A stretch of 64,000 bases of DNA from Aplidium turbinatum. Taxonomy: Eukaryota; Chordata; Ascidiacea; Aplousobranchia; Polyclinidae. The position numbers and the translations under genes are program-made. Positions 12,885 through 26,000 of the stretch are shown here, piece after piece. The stretch is taken from positions 24,125,996 through 24,189,995 of the forward strand of contig OU964926.1 in assembly GCA_918807975.1 (NCBI GenBank), read 5' to 3'. The notes below the pieces were generated by a model. That model was not told the origin of the DNA and did not search any database. It saw nothing but the letters and a program-made list of their open reading frames with translations. Position 1 is the first letter of the stretch; each line of letters opens with the position of its first letter.

Positions 12885-13065
12885 TTTTGATTGATTTAAT
12901 CTTTATCCTCAGGATCAGACTGTGAAAGCTTGTTAGAGAACTTCATCCTGGCAGTTTCGCATACTGTAGACTTGTAGAGGCTTTGATTCACTGACGCAGG
13001 CCCGGTCACCGAGATTGACAGAGGGAAGTTTCCGCTTGTTGAAGCGTTGTTGCAAAGGAAACGTA
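12885..13065 (-). mobile_element. tRNA-derived SINE, family 2, 5'-truncated
   Basis: Antisense copy with ttgatttaatctttatcctc, cttgtagaggctttga, gacgcaggcccggtcaccga and gaagtttccgcttg. The tRNA-like head is missing. It shares its body with the copies at 13845, 29765, 45004 and 51600. Confidence 0.7.
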
Positions 13066-13844
13066 AAATGGCTTAAAAGACCAACCTATAGCCTAAGGGC
13101 TAGGCTACGGTACGCAGACTTCACAGCAGCAATAAGCATGGGAAGCAACGCAACGTAAAAGTGATATAAGAAAATCCCGCAAGAGCTACAATGCCATCAT
13201 TTTTATCTTAAACACTAGATTCTGGAAGGACGGGACGCGTCAATTGACGTGTTTTTAACGTCTGTACGTCTGGTCACAGCGGTAAACCATAATCTCTTCT
13301 TGGGAAAATTTTAACATAAAGTTCCCTAATCCGTTCGTCTGTATATAATGACCGAAGAAACACACACTTGAACTTCTTTTCAAACAGTGTATTCCTGTAA
13401 AATTAGCCCGAGGCTACCGAAAACGAGGGGGTGCAACGCCTACACCACTTAAACTGTCACTACACAACAGATTACTTGGATAAAAGACGGAACTTTTGTC
13501 CAGCTAGCAAGCACTAAGCCAACAGTTAAATGAGCGGCCAACTTTCAAACAATCATTTTACGAATGACCAGAATAGATATCAATATCTCAAATTCACGTA
13601 GAAAGTAACTGTGACGCAATAAATGAAAGACAATTATGAAGTCATTCCAACAGGTGTTTAAGCTGATGTAATATTTCCTGTTTAAACAGGCCCAAACAGG
13701 TCCAAACAGGTCTTATGAACGATGGTGCAATTTTGGCACATGCTTTAGGAATTTCCATGACGTAATATTCAGTAGACTTGAACGGTTTTATATGACGTTT
13801 GATTTGTACAGAGATTGGCCGTAACAACGTCCACGACTTTTAAA

Positions 13845-14062
13845 TATTGATTGATTGAATCTTCATCCTTGGATTGGGAAAGCTTCTTTGAGAGCTTAAT
13901 CCTGACAGTTTCTTATACTTGTAGAGGCTTTGAACTTTAAAACCACTGACGCAGGTCCGGTTACTGAGATTGGCTGAGTGGAGTTTCCGCTTGTTATTGA
14001 AGTGTTGTTGCTCGGGAATTATTCCATCCATTTGGTGGCGCTGAATGGAGAGCAATCCTGAA
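13845..14062 (-). mobile_element. tRNA-derived SINE, family 2, 5'-truncated
   Basis: Antisense copy starting near ttgattgattgaatcttcat, with gtagaggctttga, tgacgcaggtccggttactg, gtttccgcttgttattga and tggcgctgaatggag. It has an insertion (actttaaaac) relative to the copy at 12885. Confidence 0.7.
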
Positions 14063-15010
14063 ATACGTTGCTTAAGTGCATAGGCTTTCCCTGAAAAGTC
14101 AAATAAAAATAAAATTCTGTTGTAATAGATATAAGCAAAAAAAATAATTATTAAAAAAAGGGAGCGATTACTTTAAACCCGTATCAACGAAAAGTCAATC
14201 CTCGTAAAACAGATAGCCTACAAAAGAGTCAAAATTTAAGAAAATATGAATAGGCTAGTGTAATATAAACGACGACCTTTTAGAGTACATGTTAATTGTA
14301 TGAGTACAAGCATAACAGTAAGACAAAGTCCAATTTAAAGTTCTTCTGTTGCATTTTTCCAATTAAAAATTCTTCTGTTGTATATCGCATTAGTCATTTT
14401 CTAAAGTGAACTGCTGTAGCCTAAATTTTACTGTACTATGTTGTTGATAAAGTTGTACTGAAGAGGGTTCAATACCCGAAATCGCGATATACAGTTTTTC
14501 TTGAATATGGTAGACCTATGTTAACGCAACTAATTTTATCGATATGAGTAACAACAAAAAAATAAAGTTATGTAGATTTTTTTGCGTGGCAACTCTGATT
14601 TAAATTGGTACGGTTTTTCCCTAATTCGAAACCGCAAAGTTCACAAGCAAAAGCAAGTTAGTTATTCGTTTTGATTGTGAATTGAGATAGTCTACTGCTA
14701 TTAATTAGCCTATACATTCGGCTAGACCAGAGAGATGAACCTCTTCAAATTTGTCTGTTGTGTGAGAACTACAAATGTATTCAATACGAAAAACATAGCT
14801 CCATAAAACTGCTTTTACAGGAGATTGGAAGCACTGCAAAATCAATACCTGTAGCACTCATGTACCAGTACCAAATGCATCCTAGGGGCTATATGACATT
14901 AACATGTTGTAAAGGCAATCTAAAGTTAAGAAAATTTGTATCAAAATGGTATAAATGTCATCTGTTACAAAAATTTTTATCACACAATGAATTTGTAGGC
15001 TATCAAAATA

Positions 15011-18000
15011 CAGAGGTGGGCAGTAACTAGTTACAAAAGTAACTAGTTACTGTAACTAGTTACTTTTTGAGTAACTGTAACGGTAACTTCGTTACTATTT
15101 TCCAAAAGTAACGAAACGCGGTAACTAGTTCCTATTTTAGCACTTTTTCAACAGTTACAGTTACAAGTTACTTTTGTATTGAAATTTATGTTTCTAATTG
15201 CCGTCCATTACTCTGCACATGTTTGTGTCATGCTTTATGCGTGTTTGCTACGCGTTGCTCAATAATGCATTCTTCTCGCAGCTGTATCGGAGCAGCACTG
15301 CCCATGCGCGGCGCTCTTGTTTTGTGATCTTATGGAGCAGAATTGCCATATTGGCAAATTCATCGCCAAAATCCAGAAATCTGGCGATTTTTTAAGACGT
15401 TTGGCTTCATATTTATGGTTTGGCGATTTGGCTCTTTTTTAGCGCTTTTTGAGAACTGATTTGGTTAAATTAATTGCTTTTGGTGACTGATCAATATGTG
15501 ACTTTCTATGCAATGTTTAGCAAAAGTGTTTGGCAACACTTGATAGCTCAGTTCATGCTTGTCGTATAGCTGCCAGAGGTGTACAGGAGTCGTATTTTTG
15601 GAGTATTTAGGACCCGGAGTCTCGGTGTTAAGTTCACTGTTCGCAACCTTATTACATCATTGTTTTCTCGATTCAAAATTGGAAGTCGATGTCTAAGTAA
15701 CTTCGAGTCATAGCAGGGAAAACAAATTATTTCCTTTGTTTCGAGAATTTAAAGAGAATATAGTTTCGGAAGAGAGTTTTCTTTTTTGTACCAAAGACAG
15801 GCAAAACACAACAATACCACATGGTTGAGCATTACAACAATATAGTTTACATATTTACAAGTAGTTTAACAGTCAAACGTTTTCGGCTTAACTTAAGCTC
15901 TCATCAGGAATCTGAAAATATGTATAAATTGTAATAAATTTAAACTTTTTGAAAGTAACTATATAACTAACTGACTATAAGCATCAAGAAACACGCAACG
16001 ATTATAAGCAATAGTGTGGAAAACAGACAAACGGAAAACAAACTACATTAGGAAAAGGCAACTGCGTAACTAGAAAAGAATTTGCACCACAGGGTGCGTG
16101 ATACATCTAATAATAGGGGGGTATGTTAAAATACGAATTTTGAGTACAAACTCTGAGTACCCCCCAAAATTATGTCACTGGGAGTAAAAAAACATATTAT
16201 GAAAAAAATTTTGGATTGCCCCCCCGGGAACTCCCCGCTACCGGGGGGTTTTATGAGCGATTGTCAAAATACATGGGATTTGATACCTACAATTTGAACC
16301 GATTGTCATAGAAGGCTGGGACCAGTCTCAAAAGTTTCGTTTTGAAAAGTTAAGATAGGAATGTAACAGTTTCAGAAGTGTCAGGTGTATGGACAGGCCC
16401 ATTTTGGTCCAAAACGGCGTATTTGGCCTATCGTGATTGTATGAAATTCAAAATTTTACCTTAATAAGTTTGAAATCGGGATATTTTTTTGTTGAAAACG
16501 TTGTGATTCGAATTAGTACTTTCAAATGAATCATATGCATGTCTAGTTGTAAAAAATTGATTGATTATATGACGTCATTACGTTTAAAATCAGAGACATT
16601 TTGGGTAGTGTCATAAAAATTGAAATATAGGTATTACAGCCAGTCATCATAAAGCATTTTCAATTTTCTTGCCCATGTTTGCTCTTTTAAAATATAAATA
16701 TATGTACGCGTCAGTTACCAATACGACGTATAATACATATATATATATAATATTCAGTATATATACTGATAAAATAATAAGAACAGGAGGCTATTGCTAT
16801 GTAATATTAAATGATAGTTTGTTTGTTTGTGCATTTGCAGTTTGTGTATTATTTTGTTGTTTTGTTTTGGATATGGACAGCTTTGTCTGACTCATATAAA
16901 GAATAATCATAGTTATGTTTCAAAGGTCCAATGTTATGGAAGTATTGTGTAGTTCTAGATATCAAATTAGTTAGTGTTTTTTATCTTTTCATTAAGAGCT
17001 TCATTCAATAGTTGAACTGTTTCATTTGAAACATAGCATTTGATACGGGCAGATCTGACATACGACACATCCAAGCTATTATGAATGATCTGATAAGTAT
17101 CAGTAACAAGAAGTTCAGGATTTTCAGGGGAAATCCATATTTCTCCATGTCTACTGTTGCCAACCTTCTTGAAGTATGTAAGTAGTAAGGCATCATCATT
17201 CACAACTTCAACAATGTTAGCAAAGTACCAGTGTTATCAGCTTCCTTCAATCCAGATGGCAGCTATGAACTCACCAACTTGATAGGCTGGTGCTGCAGAA
17301 TCAGCTTCCTGGTCATTTGATGTGGAGCTTGAATTTGCCTCTGTAAGCAAATGAATAGCAGAAAGCACACTTTGGAGGTCTAACATTGTTATAGTTGCAC
17401 ATGAACGTGGATTATCTAACTAGCTGATAAGGTTGTTGCCATAGTCTTCAAATCTGGAATTTTTATAGTGTCATTTCAGTCGCAATATTGAAGCACTTGA
17501 TTTTAGGGAGTGGCATGTCTTCTTTGCATAGCGAAATTCAGTGAAAAGTCTTTTGTTCTTTATGTGTGATCTGATACAACATCACTTAGAAGGTAAGCAC
17601 TCACTTCCTCAGAAGTGGTGAAAGGCCCTGGTGGATTTTGCGCTTTCAGGAAATCTAAATCAGCAAGTTTACTTTGCTCTGCTCTGATATTAAGAGCTTC
17701 TTTTTCAGAGTAATCTTTTTCTTCATAAGCTTTCATCTTTTCCTTCCATTGTAGTCTAATTTCTTTGCTGTCTTGTACTGATTTTTCCCATTTCTTTTTG
17801 TCAATCTTCTGAATATTTTTAAGTAAATCCGTGCTTTTATTGAGAATTACACTTCTGGAGACTGTATCAAGATTTCTTTTATCATAAATATTTATCTTGT
17901 AGTTCACTAATCCGACACTACGTTCTTCACCCAGGTTGTGAACTGGTAGATTATCCAGTTTCTGTAGGACATCATCACTTGCCGATCCAATTTTCAGCAG

Positions 18001-18933
18001 CGATCCTGTGTCCTCATTTGCAGCAGGACCAAAACCAAACAGAGACCCTTTTTGAATTGCCAAGCCTTTTGCAAAAGATTGAAGGAATAGAGCAAGCAAG
18101 CTCTTAACTTCGTTACAGTGTTCTTGCAAGCAAACATCGATCGAGCTGAGAATTGTTGGTTTAGGTAATGTCGATTTGAACATATCAATTGACGAAAAAG
18201 AAGTAACACACTCTGATGTTTGCAGGAAATGATGTGCCTGAAGCATAGTCAAGTCGGGCATATATGACTCATGCAAAAATATTGCAACCCTATCATAGCT
18301 TATTAATCAAAAATTTTAGGCCCATTTCCAACTCATTAAGGCCAATTATTGCCAAATTTTTGATTTGGTACCATCGCAGTAGGCTAAATGGATCATTTTG
18401 GGCCAAAATGGGCTTGTACGGGCCAAACTATACACCTCAAACTTCTGAAACTGTTACATTTCTATCTTAACTTTTCAAGACGAAACTTTTAGGACTAGTC
18501 CCAGCTTTCTATGGCCACCGATTCAAAAGTTAGGTGTCAAATCCCATGCATTTTGGAAATCGCTCGTTAGACCCCCCGGTAGCAGGGAGTTCCCAGAGGG
18601 GCAACCCCAAAATTTTTTCATAATATGTTTTTTTACACCCAGTGGCACAATTTTGGGGGGTACTCAGATTTTTTTAATTTTAACATACCCCCCTACTAAT
18701 AAATGTTGAGGAGAATGGATGCGCTTCCCGCAAATAATTGTTTGTTTAAATTTGGATTACAGCGTTTATGTTGAGATTTATGAGTAACTGAAAGTAACTA
18801 GTAACTGTAACTAGTAACTGTAACTAGTTACATATTTGAAATCGGTAACTGTAACGGTAACTCAGTTACTATTTTGGCCAAGTAACTGTAACTGTAACTC
18901 AGTTACTTTTGAAAGTAACTTTGCCCACCTCTG
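15011..18933. mobile_element. 3.9 kb hAT element with GTAACT subterminal arrays and nested insertions
   Basis: The ends are CAGAGGTGGGCA and the complement TGCCCACCTCTG-like, flanked by a perfect 8 bp target duplication tcaaaata (15003-15010, 18934-18941). Both ends carry long arrays of GTAACTAGTTAC/GTAACTGTAACT motifs (about 15022-15180 and 18780-18925), typical of hAT subterminal transposase-binding regions. Inside are an antisense Penelope-type 3' motif (about 15820-15960) and a second transposon with long inverted arms (16114-18695). No hAT transposase was found, so it is probably non-autonomous, enlarged by insertions. Confidence 0.88.
16114..18695 (-). mobile_element. Nested TIR transposon with ~340 bp arms and degenerate ORFs
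   Basis: The ends TAGGGGGGTATGTTAAAAT and their complement are flanked by ctaataa (16107-16113, 18696-18702). The inverted arms extend about 340 bp on each side. On the minus strand a 238-codon frame (17560-18276) contains NLGEERSVGLVNYKIN, a Lys/Glu-rich helical stretch and a C-terminal PGPFTTSEEVSAYLL. A second frame further downstream (16967-17203) has YFANIVEVVNDDALLL then VGNSRHGEIW, which looks like a small beta-barrel (Tudor-like) tail. These probably belong to one protein now broken into pieces. It resembles transposon-borne proteins of invertebrates but I cannot name the superfamily; the 7 bp duplication is unusual for hAT. Confidence 0.6.
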
Positions 18934-19066
18934 TCAAAATACAGCTATATCAATTGATACAGATGAAGCCGGTTTGCATACTGCATTAACTTATCTATCA
19001 TTTGCACATCAAAATTCGAAATCCCAAACCAAATCCTACCTGATGTTCAGTGAAACCATCAGTTAA

Positions 19067-20011
19067 TAATATGCTACTCAAAGGAATAAATCGAATAATT
19101 GTGTCAGGATTTTCTTCTTGTTTGCAAAGCCGACTTCATTCATTAGATTGTAAATTGTATATAATATATACTAAAACCAGAGATATTAGTTTTTGGCAGT
19201 TTCTGAAGAAAATGAAGAAGATGATATGAAGGCTTTTATTACGTCTGACAATAGAAGGGCTTTTTTTATCGTAAATAATCTCTGTTTATTGTAAAATGAC
19301 AATGGGCATTGATTAGTTTAATAATCTTGTTATGATAACTTGCATTGCGCTGTTACCACCAGGCTTGAATACTCACTGCATGCTCATGGTTACTTGTTAA
19401 TTCATTAATTCAGCTACCAGTATACTTGTTTTACATCTAGCCTACTGCAAAAGCTTTGTTCGAAACTGCATAGAAAAACAGCCTACTCGTAACGTTTCAA
19501 CTGTTTTTCCAAACAAGTATTCTTCAAATCAAATATGCTCTACGTAACATTTGCTAACTGTCGTTTGTAGCTGACTGTACCAGCTGCATTACAAAACTTT
19601 CTGCAATTAAAAAAAAGAGGCATGTTTAACACGCTACAAACTTATTGCCTTATTCTCTCGACCCGGTAGTGTTGAGAGAATAAGTCAATCGCTACAAGTC
19701 TTTGTATCCCCTTCTGTGAAACCCTTGATTTCTTATTCAGTTGATTCAGATCGTGATACACATGAGGGAAAAGGTTAACTGACTTAATGGTAACGGAAAG
19801 CTTTATCTTCTTCCTTTCACTTGTGAAACAAATCTGCCACTTTACCCATGTTCCTTGTGGTTGCAAGTCATCACGTACGGTAGCAAGCCTTATTGATTAT
19901 AAAATAATATATATTATACTGTTATACAATATATTATATTATACTGTTTCCTTTATCTACAATTTTATTTTAGAGATCTATATCACATCAGATAGATTGT
20001 CAAATGCAGTT
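19067..20011. other. Intergenic, upstream of POLG2
   Basis: About 0.9 kb of AT-rich sequence between the split open frame and the POLG2 start codon. It includes TATATAT/ATTATAT stretches near 19905-19945, about 80 bp before the ATG. No repeat family from this window and no coding signal were seen. The POLG2 promoter presumably lies here. Confidence 0.4.
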
Positions 20012-23000
20012 ATGCAGAATTTGTTATTAAAATGGTATTCAAAATATGTTCACATAAGCCAGAGATTGTATTCTCTGCGGCTTTCATGCAATTCAAACAT
20101 TGATTTTCAAAGAGACATATTTGAAATGCTGCTCAAGAGACGTTATTTGTCATCACTTGATAAAAAGAAGTGTGATATTGGACTATTGGGAAAGGAAGTT
20201 GTCAGTAATTGGCGGTCAGAGTGGTGGAGATGCAATATACTTGGTAGCAATCATGTTCTTGGTATTGAAGACAAGCAAATTGTTAAAAAGTAAGAAAAAT
20301 AATTTTGCAAACATAGATGATGAGCTGTAGCTAGGGGTGTTCAATTTCGATTTTCGATTTCGATTAAGGTGATATTCGAAATTCGTTTTTCGTATCGGAC
20401 ATATTCGAAATTATAGCCGCCCTTTCGGCTGAACGCGGTTGAAAGTAACTCGAGTGGCGCGAAATCTGTCTTGTGACATTTTGCAAACGAAAAAAGACTT
20501 CGACGCATGCGCATCGTCGATCACGTGACTATCACACGCTCTCGCGGGTCCAACGGCCAGTCCTGCACCAGGGATGCCAGGTTGGCATTTTTAATGCCAA
20601 ATTTCTCTCAAGAATGAAGATAGCTAGGTTGTGCAATAGCAGAAAGTGTAAGCTGAGCTTTGTCGCAGTTTTATCCATTTTTTACCGAATCCACAGGCGC
20701 CTAAGCCGTGGGGGCAGGGCCGTAGCCAGACCGCACAGCAAGGGGGGGTCAACTTTTTTTTAGGGGGGCCGAAAAAATTTAAATGAGCAAAATCATTATA
20801 ATTGTAGCTGTTGCTCGAGAATGTTGAGATTTTGCCAAGACGGGGGGCGAAATTTTTTTCAGGGGGGCGAGGCCCCCGGCTGGCTACGGGCCTGCGTGGG
20901 GGCCAGGCCCCCACGCATATTTCTGTGTGGGGGCAACTTTTTATGCTGTATTGATACATAAAACAATAGATGAACTAGCGATCGGCAGCAGGAAAACACT
21001 TTTTGAATGCAAACCGCAACAGCTTCGCGATAAATAATCACTAGAACGAGTTGCGATGCTACAATCCAACAACAGACAACAAAATCTGTCATTTTTACAT
21101 TGATTTAATGTCTGCAGACGTTGAATCAATGTAAAAATGACTGATTTTGCTGCCTGGGACATAGCAAAAATCTACCATTTTCTGTCGATTCAATGTCATC
21201 AGATGTTGAATACACCCAAAAACAACATAATTTGCTATGTAGACGGAGTGTGCGTTTAGCTTTATGCGCTTGAAAACATACTCGATGTCGCTTTCGAGTC
21301 GAAACCTCTGCAGTGAAATGCCACGGCAGTGAATCGCTCGCTGTGAAAATGAACTTGAAGTGTTTGGGATCCCAGCGACCTCGGCTTCAGCGGAGCGATC
21401 GTTTTCAAAAGCTGGCCTGACCGTCACGAAGCTGAGATCCCGACTGATGGGTGACCATGTCGCTTGTGTTCTTAAACACCAACATGGGCCTGGAGCTGTA
21501 GACGTTATTTTGTGTTCTTTTTTCGCAAATTTTCATCGCTTTTTTTCGCGTTTTCTAGCAAATTTTCATGTTTCTTTCAATAAAATCACATTTTGCAGTG
21601 TGGTGAATAGTTGTGATATTCGAAATCGAAATTCGGAAATCGAAAATAAATTGAATTTCGAATTTCGAATATTCAAATAATCGAAATTGAACACCCCTAG
21701 CTGTAGCTTATTCATTATTCACTATTTTCTTTAATCAACTTCAAGTTTATATCTTATATATATGATATTATGTTTTATAGTGGAGATTTAAATGGTCAAC
21801 ATTTGAATACTATAAGATCTTATTATTATTTTACAGTTATCTTGATGACAAAGAAATTTGTGAAAAAGTAATTTTTAAACACTTGATAGAAATGAAAGCA
21901 AACTTAACAAACAATCTTCCAATCGGGGTTGCTGTTAATATAGTACAAGAAGATGGTGTCCATCATGATGAGTAAGTTGAAGACAATTACTTTATCGTGA
22001 CGTATAAGGCACCTTACTTAATTAGCAATTGTATCAATGCCTTTGAAACTTACTATGTGAAAACACTCACACTTGTTGTATGTTTTTGTGATGTTGCTTT
22101 ATTTTATTGCTTATGAAATTAGCTCTTTTCCATCAACTTGCTTCAATTGTTCAAAATGTTCAACATATTCTCGAGTAACATCGCATACTTTGTAATATAG
22201 AAATGAAAATCTTGTCCTCGCTTTGTTTGTGAAGAAATCATCATCAGATTTAGAATTTGAAACCTGGCATTATGAAAAGACTCAGTGGATCAAGAAGGTT
22301 AGGCTTTTACTATTATCAAACTAGGGTTGGCAAGAAATTGCATCGATCATTATTTATTTTATAGGCTTTCTTGTTCTATAATCTGAAAATGTGCTTTTAG
22401 TATTTGAGAAAGCCAGCAAGAGTGGTCAGTCACTGGAGTGCCAATAATAAAGCAAATACAAGTAAAAGAGACATTTCGGCGCATTATAAACATGATGACA
22501 CACAATTTGAGGTGCAGCAGTCCTCTCTGTTCCATCCAGATCATTTGAAAGAATTTAAATATTGGGTGAGTGACGTGAAGACATGTAATTTTTTGCTAAA
22601 CAAAAACAAAATTTTTGGTTAAAGTAAATGCTCTACTGAAGTTCTTTTCAACACCTGGTTATAGAATGTTGTATGACCTTGAAAGTGTTTCGTGCAAAGT
22701 GTTCACTATTCAAGGAAAAACAAAATGCAAATCAAACGGTTAGTTCATTTTTACTGCTGTACACTTTCATGTGTTTGTTATAAATGTTGGCACAGTCACC
22801 AGTAATCTGCCCATACACAGCTGTGATTAGTACAGCCACATTCCAAGCACGGTAGTGGTGGGGATGACCTGAGAACAGTGTCTACACTCCTGCGTAGTAG
22901 TTTATGGCCCAGTAGGAAGAAGAATTGACATCATCAGAACAAATAGAGGAGTGACCGGTCTGACACCTAAAATTAAAAGATTAATAAAATGCAGAACAGA

Positions 23001-26000
23001 ACTTCAGAACGCTGATAGAAATCAAACTTAAAAACTGATACCCATACCAAAGCATGCAAGTATACTGTTGTACGGTCATACTGCCATCTAGATACGCTGA
23101 AATATAATACGCTTTGGTATATGTCGATACATATTGTTACATAGTGAATTGAATTATTGTTGTGAAACACAAGAAACTCGTCTTGATTAAAGACGTGTGG
23201 CTACGACACATTGGTTATAAGCGACACGTAACGAACTAACAACATAGATGGACGCAAAACTACGTATACGTAACGCGATTGTGAGAAGGCGACCAAGCAC
23301 TCTGGAATTCCAACCCTGAGGGTTGTGAGAAAGAGCAAACAAGCCGTGAGAAAAATGTAGGAATGATCCATAAAGAGCCTGCAGGGTCACACAAATTTCA
23401 GCACCAATAATTGGTGACGTCAGAGAAGGTAGAAACGATGTACGTAAAGCTTGCAGGAGCTACAAAAGCTAGTAAACTGAATATTGTATGAGAAAAACAT
23501 TTCATGCTTCATCATGATTGATAGTTGTCTATGATGTCCAAAAGAGAATTAGATATCTTCCGTCTCGGGAACTTTTTGGTTCAAATGATGTCATTAGATG
23601 TAACGTAACAACTAGTGATTGTCGATCATCTCTATCAACTGTGCTGTCCGATGGAAGATGACTCCTGACCCAACGTGTGATTGCGGCCTAGACAATCAGA
23701 CGATGAAGCACATCCTCACCAACTGCCCCCTTAGCCCTTCATGTGATGACAACGACCTCAAAAACATCACAAACAATGCTCTTACCTGGCTCCGACACTG
23801 GCGTGACAAGCTATGAATGAATGAATGCGTTGTTATGATTGCAGTTACATTGCCTATTATAGTTCCTTTCGAATTGCTCATTAATTTTGTAGAATTTTTT
23901 AGGATGATCTCACAAATGGAGCTAACTGTTCTCTATTCCTGATTAAGCACAGCTTGGCTGGTTTGCTGAAGATGACGCTCATTGATTCATACCACGTCAT
24001 AGAGTAAGTTGCGCGAGCTCTCATACAAAAGTTGACAAAGTGGGTTCCTAGAAACCGGGAGAGATGTCTGAAAATTTAAGAGGGTTTTGCAAAAATAGTA
24101 ACTTTTCTTGGACTTGGATATTGAACAATTCTTTTTAGATTTTCTAAACAAAATGATAATCAAAACTGCCAAACTTGCATCAACTGAAAATTGAACTCAA
24201 ATCCAAACCATACTTACATTCAATCAAGTCAAAGTCAGTTAGCATCATAATCCAAGTAAATGAATTAAATTAGCTAAAAACTGCTAGTCAAGATAGCTCA
24301 TTCTGTCCAATCGTCTACACAAGCTGTGCGCTGGCATTGATCAATAGATTTTCAGTAGGTCCAGTTTATTCAAGGAAGTTTCAAGCAGATTAAAAAAACG
24401 TTTGTTGTTTTTCAAACGTTATTATAATGTTTACACAATGTCTTCGTCATGCAGTTATCCGAACTACCACCACCGCCTATTACGCATCCATCCCTACCTC
24501 GCCCCAGTGAAGGCCGCTGTGCTTGTTGAAGGGGACAATTCTACTTCCTTGAAGCAGGTAGGAGCCACCACACGTCAACGTCATATGTGCCTCATACTTT
24601 TCTGCACGTAGCAGGCCACCATTGAATGGTACATGTTAGGGTGAGCTGAAAAAAATTAAAAAAAACGTGTTCTATAAAGCTGACAAATGGACCTAGAAAT
24701 CATTTTCCAAGATTTTCTTATCAAAATGTCATATTTGCCTCATACTTTTCTGGATGTAACTTGTCACCTTTGAATGGTACATGTATACTTAAGATCAGTT
24801 TTCATGGTTGATGTTTGTATTGTTTTATCAAATATCCAACAAACACTCGGGGCATTGCTCACGCTATTAAATACAGTATTGCTGATTGGTCTCAACTGCG
24901 ACCTCAAACCAATTGTTTTTGTCATATTTTTTTTCATTAGTTGACGTTAGAGATGGTGTCCATGCTACGCGGCATGAACGTATCTTGTTGGAACGCTGAT
25001 GAGATGGAGCTGGACTACAACGATCTCGACGAATGTGGCGTAGTGCACACTGTGGTCTTGTCTGATACAACTTTAGATGATGGGATCCTGCTAGTTCGGA
25101 ATAGAGACAACAGCTTAAAGGTGGGCAGAGCATGGATCTGATTGTACTTTATAGTTTTATGCTATGCGTAATTAGATTTAAATTACATAGGCTTTTCTGC
25201 CAATTTATAAACATGCCAAAAATGTAGTCCTGTCTGATACAACGTTAGATGATGGAATCCTGCTAGTTCGGAATAGAGACAACAGCTTAAAGGTGGGCAG
25301 AGCATAGATCTGATTGTACTTTATAGTTTTAAGCCACGCACGGTTAGATTTAGATCACGATGTTCTGCCATTTTTATGACTGCTCAACAGGATGGGATGG
25401 CGCAGCGTATAAAGCGTTGACTTTCCAATAATGCAAACCTGGTTCGATTCCCGACTTAAGCTGGTTGTTGAAAACACCGCTCACCTCTACCTAGGGTATA
25501 ATAAATTGGGTGGGCAACTGGGCATAGCTGCTGAAGGAAAAGCGGCCGAGAGAAAGGAACTGGCCGCCCTATTCTCATTAGTGTCGAAGGGTTAGGGTGA
25601 TACGAACATTATGTTTTCATTCCCCAAAGCTCAAAACTGAATATGGGACTATTTTTTACTCAACAGGGCTATCTGGAAACAGCGCAAAATAATTTATTTA
25701 CTTCATAACAATAATAAAACAGGATGGGACATAACGCAACGGATAATGCGTTGGGTTTCCAATCATGCAATCCTGGTTTGACTCCTGGCTTCAGCTGGTT
25801 GTTGAAAAACACCGCTCACTTCTACCCAGGGAGCAAGAAGCTGGGTGGGCGTGGTTGCTGAAGGGAAAACTGCCTAGAGAAAGAAACTGGCCACCCTACT
25901 CTCGTTAGTGCCGATCAAGTATGGGACTCACCTTCACCTTTTTCTGTTGTTTGTTATTTTAGATGCAAGTTCACATATCAGAGTTGGAGGATCACCTATA

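Larger units (their letters stand above)
14686..19066 (+). pseudogene. 149-codon open frame split by a hAT element (identity unknown)
   Basis: An open plus-strand frame runs 14686-15010. After removing the hAT element and one copy of its target duplication, it continues in the same frame at 18942 to a TAA at 19064-19066. The joined frame is about 149 codons, long for this AT-rich DNA, and includes CLLCENYKC near its start and EAGLHTALTYLSFAHQ near its end. I do not recognise the protein. It could be an exon of a host gene lost through the insertion, part of an older repeat, or chance. A possible 3' splice site (tattaattag) precedes it at about 14708. No neighbouring exon was found, so the call is weak. 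Confidence 0.3.
20332..21699 (+). mobile_element. hAT element in POLG2 intron 1 with transposase C-terminus
   Basis: The ends are TAGGGGTGTTCAATTTCGA and its complement, with a perfect 8 bp target duplication gctgtagc (20324-20331, 21700-21707). Both ends carry TTCGAAAT/TCGATT arrays. A plus-strand frame near 21360-21480 encodes IPATSASAERSFSKAGL then TKLRSRLMGDHVA, the hallmark C-terminal dimerisation segment of hAT transposases. The N-terminal and catalytic parts are missing. Two later insertions, a MITE at 20715 and a palindromic MITE at 21073, lie inside. Confidence 0.9.

Noticed and set aside
15876-15907. The minus-strand CTGATGAG/CGAAA match as an active hammerhead ribozyme.
   Set aside because: No pairing partner for stem III with a UH site lies within reach, so it is reported only as a relic core.
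18264-18470. A plus-strand open frame at the right inner arm of the nested transposon.
   Set aside because: It lies within the inverted arm and has no protein-like composition; the arm repeats at 16114-16450.
25223-25290. The second copy of the POLG2 exon 8 end as a mutually exclusive exon.
   Set aside because: From its only nearby AG the reading meets TAG after a few codons, and the first exon already joins the last exon in phase.
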